A stretch of 42,125 bases of DNA, from contig JAUIER010000002.1 in NCBI GenBank assembly GCA_030429765.1, forward strand, positions 1 to 42,125. Direction: 5' to 3'. This document shows, in pieces, positions 12,001-17,119 of this stretch. Within the stretch, counting starts at the first letter, position 1; each line of letters starts with the position of its first letter. Below the pieces are notes generated by a model. That model worked only from the letters and a program-made list of their open reading frames with translations, made no database searches and had not been told where the DNA came from. Origin of the DNA: a bacterium (GTDB lineage: Bacteria; Omnitrophota; Gorgyraeia; Zapsychrales; Zapsychraceae). The position numbers were made by a program, and so were the translations under genes.

Positions 12001-13124
12001 CTGATGGAATCGGTCACCGACTTGATCGCCGTCACATCCGAACGGAGCGTGTCGACATCGGCCCAGTTGATGGTATCGGTCGAGGCCTTGATCGTGGAGA
12101 TGTCTTCCCAATTAATAGTGTCCGTATCATCATAAATGGCTTCGATGCGGTCCCAGTTGAACGGTGAAGCGATTTTTGACAGCGAAGGTTTGATTGTCGG
12201 GATCGGGGCATATGTTCGGTACGTCGTACATCCGGTACAGTCAACGATTCCGATTTCGATAAAGTAAGAATCTAACTCATCCGAAGGCGTCCAAAGCTCG
12301 GATTGACACCAGTCTTCGGCGTCCGTCGGATTACGGTCATTGTTGGCACCATTCGAACCAAATTCAAGGATACCACCGGTAACATCATCCGATACCGTTC
12401 CGGATTCAAGGTTCCCTGCGGAATTATAAAGGCTACCCGCCAAACACGTATCAAGCGTCCCGTCATCCAACGGCAAGCGTTGGTTATCCGATTCAATCCA
12501 GGTGTAGATTGTATATGCCCCGTCACCGGCCAAAGCGTCATCATCCCACACGGCTGCCAGCTTTACCCCTGTACCCGGAAGAACGTCAAACGGATCAGAA
12601 ATAGCAGAGGTAAGGCCGGGAGCCGTTGCTATCAGCGTGTACAATTCCCCGCCGGCAGTAATAAGCAGATCGGTATAGGCTGCTTTACCGCCTGAAGCCT
12701 CGACGGAAGTGGTTCCTTCCAGCGTTCCGGCCCCGGGGTTGTTGAAGATATCCAAGGTAATTTGAGTGGAGTTGTCTGTTGTCACCAAGTTATCATTGGC
12801 GTCTCGAATTTCAACGATCGGTTGGCGTCGGAATTCGAACCCGTGTTTTGTTGCGTTAGGAATTTGTGTGAAGACAAGTTTGGAAGGAGTGCCGTGTGAC
12901 AGAGACTCGGCATTAGGGGAAGTGCCACTCGTTAGACCTGTTGAAGGTCCACCTGAAAAGATATCATCACCAAGGGATGATTCAGCGTCGCCACTGTAGG
13001 CTCCACCCGTAAACTGGGCAAGCGCTACCGTCGGGACCTGAGCAAATACAAACAGAACCGCGACCAAACAGGCGACAGCTCTGTGAAATTGATAGTACCA
13101 ACCGGATTTATTGCTTATTCTCAT
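1..13124 (-). CDS. Giant secreted tandem-repeat protein, 3' end beyond window (at least 4374 aa)
   Basis: The minus-strand frame starting at ATG 13124 (in-frame TAA four codons upstream) stays open to the window edge; no stop was met in the parts I translated, and the frame of the conserved Trp codons is unchanged from 12155 to 32. Residues 1-36 form a signal peptide ending ALA|Q. Residues about 82-183 resemble a bacterial Ig-like (Big/filamin) domain (KLVFTQ start, VEIRDAND core). Residues 184-320 hold several Cys and are unrecognised. Trp 324, 339 and 354 mark 15-residue units; from Trp 381 to Trp 4365 there are 306 units of 13 residues (G-I/V-N-W-x-D-I-x-x-L/M-S-x-A) plus one 6-residue unit. 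The start has no clear Shine-Dalgarno and lies 28 nt after the FGE-like gene, so it is probably cotranscribed. A cell-surface filament, adhesin or sheath is inference. Giant repetitive proteins are known in Omnitrophota. Confidence 0.88.
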   Translation of the reverse strand, partial: MRISNKSGWYYQFHRAVACLVAVLFVFAQVPTVALAQFTGGAYSGDAESSLGDDIFSGGPSTGLTSGTSPNAESLSHGTPSKLVFTQIPNATKHGFEFRRQPIVEIRDANDNLVTTDNSTQITLDIFNNPGAGTLEGTTSVEASGGKAAYTDLLITAGGELYTLIATAPGLTSAISDPFDVLPGTGVKLAAVWDDDALAGDGAYTIYTWIESDNQRLPLDDGTLDTCLAGSLYNSAGNLESGTVSDDVTGGILEFGSNGANNDRNPTDAEDWCQSELWTPSDELDSYFIEIGIVDCTGCTTYRTYAPIPTIKPSLSKIASPFNWDRIEAIYDDTDTINWEDISTIKASTDTINWADVDTLRSDVTAIKSVTDSISAGGVNWDDIGVMSNASVNWDDIMRLSIAGINWDDIDALTDAGVNWADISAMSIQGINWSDIDVMSDAGVNWANLDEFTSAGVNWDDIAIMSSAGINWSDLDVLSDAGVNWADMQYMSESGINWLDIAVMSGAKIDWSETINWDSLADLTNAGVNWDDLVEFSEAGVNWDDIGVMSTAGVNWDDISFMSEAGINWSNIGELSLSGINWLDIDVLSDTGINWSNISELSMAGVNWDDFAVISDANVNWQNIAELSTTGINWDGIDTLSEAGVNWSNIGEMSEAGINWSDIGVMSDAGVNWSNVRDLSAAGINWSDVNVLSDAGINWSNIGELSLSGINWQDIDALTDAGVNWNNISELSKAGVNWDDFAAISDANVNWDNIAELSASGINWSDIDVLSDAGVNWDNIAELSASGINWLDIDALSEAGINWANISDLSTTGINWDDFTVLSESNINWANISELSTAGVNWQDIDVMSDAGVNWSNIGELSLAGVNWDGIQTLSASGVNWSGINDLSTAGINWDDINILSEAGVNWSDLNALTVAGINWSDIDAMSDAGINWDDLQALTLSGVNWDDVAVLSDTGINWYDIDALSDAGVNWSGIQDLSTAGVNWDDFAVLSDANVNWSNIAELSTTGINWNDVGVMSDAGVNWSNIAELSTTGINWSDIDVLSDAGVNWSGIQDLSTAGINWDDIGTLSAAGVNWSGLQDLSTAGINWSDIDVLSDAGVNWDNIQDMSTAGINWSDIDVLSDAGVNWSSLTDLTTAGINWDDFMVIFDANINWENVSELSKSGVNWSDIDVMSDAGINWSNIGELSASGVNWDGIQTLSAAGVNWSGINALSTAGINWDDIDVLSDAGINWSDINALSVAGINWSDVDVLSSAGINWSGIQDLSVSGINWADIDVLSEAGINWSGIQDLSTAGINWDDIDVMSSTGINWSGIQTLSAAGINWTDIDVLSEAGINWSGIQDLSTSGINWDDINTLTDAGVNWANIADLTTAGVNWDDFAAISDANVNWANIAELSTTGINWSDIDAMSETGINWANIGDMSTAGINWDDINTLSMAGVNWSAIQDLSVAGINWADITVMSDAIVNWSNVAEMTTAGINWEDINVLSESGINWANIGELSATGINWNDIGVLSDAGVNWSGIQDLSTAGINWSDIDVLSSAGVNWSGINDLSTAGVNWDDINVMSTAGVNWSGIQDLSVAGINWDDIDALTDAGVNWANIGEMSTSGVNWQDIDVLSEAGINWSNIAELSSTGINWLDIDVLSESNINWSNIGDLSTSGINWDDIGSLSGAGVNWANIGDLSTSGINWSDIDVMSETGINWANIAEMSSTGINWVDIDVLSESGINWANIGEMTMSGVNWTDIDVLSSAGINWSGIQDLSTSGINWNDIDVLSDAGINWSGIQDLSTSGINWADIDALSSAGVNWNNIQDLSTSGINWSDIDVMSSAGVNWSNIAELSSTGINWLDIDVLSESGINWANISELSSTGINWNDIGVLSDAGINWSDIGALSTTGINWDDIGALSAAGVNWAGIDTLSDAGVNWANIADLSTSGVNWDDLNVMSDAGINWSNIGELSTSGINWADIDALSAVGINWANIGELSSTGINWQDIDVLSEAGINWSGIQSLSTAGINWDDIDVLTQSGINWSNIGEMSASGINWQDIDVLSEAGINWDNIGELSSTGINWAEIDVLSDAGINWSGIQALSVAGVNWDDINVMSEAIVNWGDIAVMTTAGINWEDVNTLSQAGIDWSNIASLSGAGINWDDINALSMAGINWDDINVMSDAGVNWSGIQSLSVAGINWDDIDVLSDAGVNWSNIGEMTTSGINWLDIDAMSSTGVNWANIAELSSTGINWIDIDVLSESNINWSNIGDLSSTGINWADVNVLSQAGVNWANIAEMSSTGINWADVDVLSETGINWANIAELSSTGINWVDIDVLSEAGINWSNIGDMSTSGINWDDINNLTVSGVNWANIAEMSSTGINWVDVDVLSEADINWSNIAELSSTGINWVDIDVLSEAGINWANIGDLSTSGVNWDDINALSVSGINWGNIAQMSSTGINWLDIDVLSEAGINWGDLGQLSTAGINWDDVNALTDAGINWSDLNAMTTTGINWLGIEALSVAGINWDGINTMSDAGVNWSNIADLSTAGINWSDIDVLSESGVNWANIAELSSTGINWIDIDVLSEAGINWSNIGDLSSAGINWEDINVLSDAGINWTGIQALSVAGINWEDINVMSDAIVNWSDIASMTTAGINWEDVNVLSQSGVNWANLADLSSTGINWADIDALTGAGVNWANIGELSTAGVNWDDIGVMSDTGVNWANIAQMSSTGINWEDINVISDAGINWANIGDMSATGINWADINVLSDAGINWSGIQALSVAGINWEDINVMSDAIVNWGDIAVMTTAGINWEDVNVLSQSGVNWANIGDLSTAGVNWDGINAMSTAGVNWSDIDVLSDAGINWSGIESLSVAGINWSDIDVMSDAGVNWANIGQLSSAGVNWDDINVMTEAGVNWSGIADLSTAGVNWDDINVISEASVNWSNISELSTSGINWADINVLSAAGVNWSGIGDLSTAGINWADIDVLSETGINWSNIAEMSSTGINWVDIDVLSEAGINWSNIGDMSTSGINWDDINSLTMSGVNWANIAEMSSTGINWVDVDVLSEAGINWSNIAEMSSTGINWIDIDVLSEAGINWANIGDLSSSGINWDDINTLTMSGVNWSNIAEMTTTGINWADIDALSESGINWADIGALSTTGINWSDIDVMSQAGVNWSGIQSLSVAGVNWEDINALSTAGVNWTGIGEMSSAGINWLDIDVLSEAGINWANISDISVSGINWSDIDVLSESGINWANISDLSTSGINWEDIGELSAAGVNWDNINTLSAAGINWANIADMSTSGVNWADIDVLSESGVNWANIAEMSATGINWLDIDVISETGINWANIAEMSSTGINWVDIDVLTEAGINWSNIGELSSAGVNWDDINVLTDTGINWANIAEMSSTGINWTDIDVLSESGINWANIGELSTTGINWQDIDVMSDAGINWSGIQALSVAGINWEDINVMSDAIVNWGDIAVMTTAGINWEDVNVLSQAGVNWANIGELSTSGVNWSDINALGDAGINWNNIGELTTAGVNWDDIGSLSASGINWIDIGVMSDAGVNWDGIQSLSVAGINWSDINVMSEAIVNWANMADMTTAGINWEDINVLSESGVNWANIADLSTTGINWIDVDTLTEAGINWSNIGEMSTSGINWLDLDVLSESGINWANISEMTVSGVNWSDINIMSDAGINWSNIGELSTSGINWEDIDVMTGAGVNWEGIAQLSTAGVNWDDINAITAANVNWDNIAQMSTTGINWSDVDVLSDAGINWSNIGDLSTSGINWDDIGLMSGTGINWDDISVLSEAGVNWSGIQSLSVAGINWSDIDVMSESGVNWANIGDLSTAGINWDAINAMGDAGINWANIADMSTTGINWSDIDALSEAGINWANISDLSRSGINWSDIDVMSESGVNWANIADMSSTGINWSDIDVLSEAGINWSNIGELSASGVNWEDINSLSDAGINWLNIGSLSAAGINWDDIGVLSQTGINWSDLDVMSDTGINWSNIADLSTAGVNWDDFAAISAANVNWDNISEMSTSGINWEDINTLSDAGVNWANIGDLSAAGINWLDIDVMSSTGINWSGIQALSVAGINWEDINVMSDAIVNWSDIATMTTAGINWEDVNVLSQAGVNWANIADLSTTGVNWEDINALSDVGINWSNIGELSTAGVNWIDIDVMSDAGVNWASIAELSTAGVNWEDINAISDANVNWDNIADLSTSGINWDDIGALSESGINWTDIGVMSDAGVNWEGIQSLSVAGINWDDIDVLSDAGVNWLNIGEMSTSGVNWLDIDVLSDAGVNWANIGAMSSTGINWDDINVLSDAGINWSNIGELSTAGVNWLDIDVMSDAGVNWSDLRSLSTAGINWADIDVMSDAIVNWDDVAAMTTA
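30..11984 (-). repeat. 39-bp tandem repeat array, 306 units, in frame
   Basis: TGG codons (CCA on the plus strand) recur every 39 nt. Checked positions 30, 849, 2409, 5061, 9000, 10989, 11457 and 11574 all share the same remainder modulo 39. The interval 30-11574 is exactly 296 x 39 nt. One 18-nt unit follows (11574-11592), then ten more 39-nt units to 11982. The units differ freely at synonymous positions (Gly GGA/GGC/GGG/GGT, Ile ATC/ATT, Asn AAC/AAT) while the Asn-Trp pair is kept. This points to selection on the protein rather than recent slippage. Confidence 0.95.
11985..12155 (-). repeat. Boundary repeats: two 15-residue units and one 27-residue spacer
   Basis: Between the N-terminal domains and the 13-residue array, the Trp codons sit at 12153-12155, 12108-12110, 12063-12065 and 11982-11984. 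The spacings are 45, 45 and 81 nt. The 15-residue units read N-W-x-x-I-x-x-I-x-x-x-T-D-T-I. They share the N-W-x-D-I core of the main array but add two residues and the T-D-T motif. They look like the ancestral or capping form of the repeat. Confidence 0.8.
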
Positions 13125-13152
13125 AAAGAAATGAACTTACTTACAGCAACAA

Positions 13153-14787
13153 TTAAGGAGCCGTCCGAACCAGACGACCTCCCCCAAAAATTCCCAACGA
13201 TGAATCGTATCGTTGGCTGTAGCCTTCACTGTCCGGATCCTGTGCCGCGTGTGTTCGTGAAGACGTTTGAAAAGCGCGGACATTCGACGATTGAAAATCT
13301 CCGCCGCGATAACCGCTGCCCACCGTACCTGTAACTCCCCGGGCGGCATCAACCGCGTTGATCCCGGGCCAGTCCGTATTGGTTGCATTTCCTTCAAAGT
13401 TGTTGAGAACTGAGAGTGTTCCGTCACCGTGTGTCCCCAGGAACTGACGTCCCTGACTTCGCCCCACGGTCACGACCATTTCATTAAGATTTCCTGACAA
13501 TTCCATGTTCCCATAATATCCCGCTCCGCTTGTCGCCCGATTAGTCGTCTCTTCCGCAAAAATTCCTGCACGTATAGCCCCTTTTTGGCCATCCGCGTTG
13601 CCGCCGACCCGTCCATCACCTGAGGACCAACTCAAACTATTTCGGTTGATGTTGGCTGATCCGTCAAAGATCTGCTCGCCGCCGTTCTCGTCGGCATCCG
13701 GAAAGATCTCGCTGGCCTGAGCCTCATTCATCGTTGTCTTGCCCCAGGCATATTCATTTGGTACAGGTTGAATATCCGTCCCACGCGCCGCTTTTTCATA
13801 TTCCAATTCGGTCATCGGACGAAGTCCGGCCCAATCGGCATACGCGGCCAGGTCCGGCCATGACAGATAGCTCATCGCACGGTCGGGCCTGAGTGTGGTC
13901 GCCACCGCCCGTTCGTCGTTGGAATCCCATGCAATCGTATTGCGATTGACAATCCCGTCGGTGTTTTTACCGCCCTGCAGCGAACTCGTAATGTCACGTG
14001 TTAATTTTTGTTCGTAGGTCAATGTGTTGAAAAACCGTACCCACTGCCCTTCGGTCAATTCGTATTTCATCATATAAAAGCCGCTGTACCCCTTTGGAAA
14101 TGATGATGGAATCAGAAACGTCGATCCCGAGCTGTCTTCACCTGTCGCCCCGGAACTCTGATAGTAAAACCCGTCACTGACGGTGTTGATCACATTGATG
14201 GCATTCTCACTTTGGATGTACCAGGCCTCGTTGTCTCCGCTGCCTTGTTTAAACCGGTAGTCCGAAGAACTGTTTCCATCACCGGCATAAAATGAACCCT
14301 CAGGGATCTTCACCATTTCAACACCGAAAATCTTAACCACCGTATTGGCAGCGCCGGCCTGATCATCTGTCAAACCGTCTTGGCCGTAATCCCACACAAA
14401 GGTGACATTGGTCGCCTCAACGTTACCGGTTGCAAAATTAGTTTGCTCAAGGAAAAAACCACGCTCGTCCTGAGGAACCAGCACTTGAAAACCGCTGGTC
14501 GGATCAAATCCGGCGGGGTTCAAGCCGCTGCCGGCCATACTCCCGTGCTTCCAAGTGGTTCCGCCGTCGGTTGAAAACTTGATAAAAGCCCATACCGCGT
14601 CATTAGACTCAACTGATTTCCATCCATTCGACCAGCTGAAATCGGCCTGCATCGCGATGACGTTATTCGCTGAATTCATGCTGGTGACCTCTAGATCTTC
14701 GATCTGAAGATTGTTCGCATCAACAGCTTTAGCGCTTAAAGAAAACGCTATCCCGGCTACTAAAAAAATTTTTAAGTAATTCATCAT
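13153..14787 (-). CDS. Exported FGE-sulfatase-fold protein (SUMF1-like), paralogue 1
   Basis: 544 aa from ATG 14787. This start gives a signal peptide (MMNYLKIFLVAGIAFSLSAKA) and lies 4 nt after the upstream stop; an ORF start at 14868 would put 27 unrelated residues before the signal. The N-terminal half is a beta-rich domain with the motif NDAVWAFIKF. The C-terminal half has FGE-sulfatase hallmarks: FYMMKYELTEGQW, RPMTELEYEKAARG, GYYGNMELSGNLNE and a terminal GYRGGDF segment. The region that holds the two copper-binding Cys in true formylglycine-generating enzymes has none here, so enzyme activity is unlikely; a binding or structural surface role is more plausible. It is paralogous to the next gene upstream and precedes the giant repeat gene by 28 nt. 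Confidence 0.85.
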   Translation of the reverse strand: MMNYLKIFLVAGIAFSLSAKAVDANNLQIEDLEVTSMNSANNVIAMQADFSWSNGWKSVESNDAVWAFIKFSTDGGTTWKHGSMAGSGLNPAGFDPTSGFQVLVPQDERGFFLEQTNFATGNVEATNVTFVWDYGQDGLTDDQAGAANTVVKIFGVEMVKIPEGSFYAGDGNSSSDYRFKQGSGDNEAWYIQSENAINVINTVSDGFYYQSSGATGEDSSGSTFLIPSSFPKGYSGFYMMKYELTEGQWVRFFNTLTYEQKLTRDITSSLQGGKNTDGIVNRNTIAWDSNDERAVATTLRPDRAMSYLSWPDLAAYADWAGLRPMTELEYEKAARGTDIQPVPNEYAWGKTTMNEAQASEIFPDADENGGEQIFDGSANINRNSLSWSSGDGRVGGNADGQKGAIRAGIFAEETTNRATSGAGYYGNMELSGNLNEMVVTVGRSQGRQFLGTHGDGTLSVLNNFEGNATNTDWPGINAVDAARGVTGTVGSGYRGGDFQSSNVRAFQTSSRTHAAQDPDSEGYSQRYDSSLGIFGGGRLVRTAP

Positions 14788-14791
14788 AACT

Positions 14792-16384
14792 TTAGTTGGA
14801 ATCAACCGTCCGGACTCCCCGTCCGCCGACATTGGCGTAAGCTGTCGGATCTGATTTGGCCGCGTCATTGCGGTCTGAAATTCTTAGTCTGGCTCCGCCG
14901 GATTCATCGCTGTATGAACCGCCGCGGTATCCGCTTCCCATGGCGTTGGTCACGCCGCGGCTGACCTGCACATCAGTTCCCGGCCATCCGTCCACATTAG
15001 CGAACCCTTCAAATCCCGCTCCGGCCGTTAAAACCCCATCACCATGTTGCCCGGTAAACGCGCGTCCCGTGGCGTTCCCGATTGTGACGGCCTGTTCTTT
15101 CAGGTTTCCCGACAATTCCATCACACCGTAATAGCCGGCACCCGCCTGCTCACGGTTAGACGTGGGCGTGGCAAAGATCCCCACGCGCAATGGACCTTGT
15201 GCAAATTGCGCGCCGTTTGGAACATCACCGCCGCTGAAAACTTGATTATTAAAATTGGTGTTCGCTCCCGCTGTGACAACGGTTTCGTTACCATCTTCAT
15301 CTCCGCCTGAAATCGCGTTGGCCGCGGCAATATTTGTCGTTCCCCAGGCAAACGCCCCTTCTTCCGGCTGAACCGGGCCACGTGCCGCTTTCTCGAATTC
15401 AAGCTCCGTCATCGGTCGTAGCGCCGCCCAATCCAGAAAGGCCGCGAGATTCATCCAGCTCACATACGATACCGGACGGTTGGGCCGCTGGGTGGAACAC
15501 GCGAGCGGTGATCCCGAACAACTAATCGTATTGCGAGCCATCACCGCATCGGTATTTTTGTGCGCCCCGTCTGTTAAGTCATGATTCGCGCGCGCCCCGG
15601 CTGATGGCAAACCATTCAGAAATTCGACCCATTGACCTTCTGTCAGTTCGTATTTCATCATATAAAAAGCCTGATAACCTTTGGGAAACTCATCGGGAAT
15701 GGAAAACGATGACCCGGTGGCGTCTTCCGTCGGTAGACCGGCCGACACATACCGGTAACCATTCGTTCCCGGATTTGATACAGAAATACCGGACTCACTC
15801 GACACATACCATGGATCAGTGTCCGCACTTCCTTCATTTAGGGACGCTGCGCTCGTTGAATAGTCACCGGCGTAAAATTCCGCTTCCGGCACAAAAACCA
15901 TTTCTAAGCCGAACACGTTTAGGTACGCCGCGTTCTCTTCGGTGAAGCCGCAGCTTTCATAGTCAAGCTGCAGCGCCACATTCACAGATGACACATTGGC
16001 CGCTTTGCCGTAATCATTCAGACGGATAAACGCTCCTTTACGGTCATCCGGCACATAGATCTCAAGATTATTGGCCGTCCCTGTGGACGATCCTGCCGGA
16101 TTTAAACCACTATTCGTGATGTTGCAGAGTATTTTGTTGGTTGGTGAAACTTCAGGATCATGTAAACGGAACGTCAACCACACGGCGTCGTGATTGATTT
16201 TTGTGCGCCACGCATTGTCCCACGATAAGCTAAACTCTGCGCTGAGCGTTTTTGTTGAAGGATTCCGCTGACCGATTTGAACATTACTGATGCTCAAATT
16301 GCTAGCCATCGCGACAGAGGCGCATAGCAAGGTCATGACCGCTGTCAACATAAAGGTCAGGTTAAACTTTTTCGTGCAAGGCAT
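14792..16384 (-). CDS. Exported FGE-sulfatase-fold protein (SUMF1-like), paralogue 2
   Basis: 530 aa from ATG 16384, which begins a good signal peptide (MPCTKKFNLTFMLTAVMTLL, cleavage near AMA|SN). A GTG at 16468 is preceded by an AAGGA-like site and would add 28 hydrophilic residues, so the start is not settled. It shares order and motifs with paralogue 1: an N-terminal beta domain with HDAVWLTFRL, then FYAGD, FYMMKYELTEGQWVEF, RPMTELEFEKAARG, GYYGVMELSGNLKE and SGYRGGSYSDE. The catalytic Cys pair of FGE is absent. The pair looks like a tandem duplication. The 193-nt gap to the TPR gene may hold a promoter, but I see no convincing boxes. Confidence 0.84.
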   Translation of the reverse strand: MPCTKKFNLTFMLTAVMTLLCASVAMASNLSISNVQIGQRNPSTKTLSAEFSLSWDNAWRTKINHDAVWLTFRLHDPEVSPTNKILCNITNSGLNPAGSSTGTANNLEIYVPDDRKGAFIRLNDYGKAANVSSVNVALQLDYESCGFTEENAAYLNVFGLEMVFVPEAEFYAGDYSTSAASLNEGSADTDPWYVSSESGISVSNPGTNGYRYVSAGLPTEDATGSSFSIPDEFPKGYQAFYMMKYELTEGQWVEFLNGLPSAGARANHDLTDGAHKNTDAVMARNTISCSGSPLACSTQRPNRPVSYVSWMNLAAFLDWAALRPMTELEFEKAARGPVQPEEGAFAWGTTNIAAANAISGGDEDGNETVVTAGANTNFNNQVFSGGDVPNGAQFAQGPLRVGIFATPTSNREQAGAGYYGVMELSGNLKEQAVTIGNATGRAFTGQHGDGVLTAGAGFEGFANVDGWPGTDVQVSRGVTNAMGSGYRGGSYSDESGGARLRISDRNDAAKSDPTAYANVGGRGVRTVDSN

Positions 16385-16577
16385 AGTCGGGTCTGGGAAA
16401 TGCACCTTCAGGTCACTATCCGTTGTATCTGCTGTTGATTGACTACTATATATTGTCCTCAGATACACACAGTTTCCTTGAAGTAAACCACTTAATTTAC
16501 CAAAAATTATGAAATTGTATTAGTTTCCAACCGATGTTTGCGCCCGGGTAAACGGCGCGACAGACAACCCACTCAAA

Positions 16578-17093
16578 CTACCGATATTTTTCCAAATCTT
16601 CTTCGAGCTTTGAATCAACCTTGGCTCGCAATTCCAGCTCCGCCTGAACAATCTTACCATTGACGAACTTACGGTCTTTGGCCGACGGATTCAAATACAA
16701 ATACATTTTGTAGTGCTTCAGCGCTGTTTTGTGATCACCCAGATGCTCACCGCTGACAAAGGCCAAGTTGTAATGCGCGTCCGGATCATTCGGCATTAAC
16801 GTGATGGCCTGAAAATACTCCCGGGCCGCGATTTCGTAGTGGCCCTTTTGAAAATAGATATTGCCCATGTTGTAGTGCGCTTTGGCCGCGTCTACTTGAA
16901 GCCGGTCATCATTGATGCTGTATGAGTCGATGTTTGAAATCAGGTCATAGGTCCTGTTTTCCCGGCCGCTGATTTCGTGATCATACTGAGCTTCGGCGCT
17001 GACACCCCCTACAGACAGGATCAATAGGGTCGTGACTATCAAAGATAAAAATCGATCCGATTTGTTTTTTATCTCGTTTTCATTTTTTCGCAT
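16578..17093 (-). CDS. Small exported TPR protein next to secretin
   Basis: 171 aa from ATG 17093, preceded by a GAGGG Shine-Dalgarno seven bases upstream; a longer ORF start at 17120 lacks this. The N-terminus is a signal peptide or anchor (FLSLIVTTLLILSVGGVSAEA). Residues about 70-150 hold two to three TPR helices (AHYNMGNIYFQKGHYEIAAR, PDAHYNLAF, ALKHYKMYLYLNP). The C-terminus is charged and helical. It follows the secretin by 26 nt. TPR pilotins such as PilF/PilW assist secretin assembly, and this gene could play that part, but no lipobox is visible, so the pilotin role is inference. Confidence 0.8.
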   Translation of the reverse strand: MRKNENEIKNKSDRFLSLIVTTLLILSVGGVSAEAQYDHEISGRENRTYDLISNIDSYSINDDRLQVDAAKAHYNMGNIYFQKGHYEIAAREYFQAITLMPNDPDAHYNLAFVSGEHLGDHKTALKHYKMYLYLNPSAKDRKFVNGKIVQAELELRAKVDSKLEEDLEKYR

Positions 17094-17119
17094 CGTCGTC
17101 CCTCTTGAATGATTTAGCA

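Noticed and set aside
112-12135. Seventeen or so plus-strand ORFs of 60-671 aa with Q-L-I-P / Q-F-T-P repeats
   Set aside because: All lie in one plus frame exactly antisense to the giant minus-strand gene and are broken by many stops. They lack ribosome sites and signal peptides; they exist because the repeat codons are stop-poor when reversed.
16500-16577. Terminator between the TPR gene and the FGE-like pair (GCGCC/GGCGC stem near 16540-16560)
   Set aside because: The stem is only 5 bp with a 9-nt loop and no T-run follows on the minus strand.
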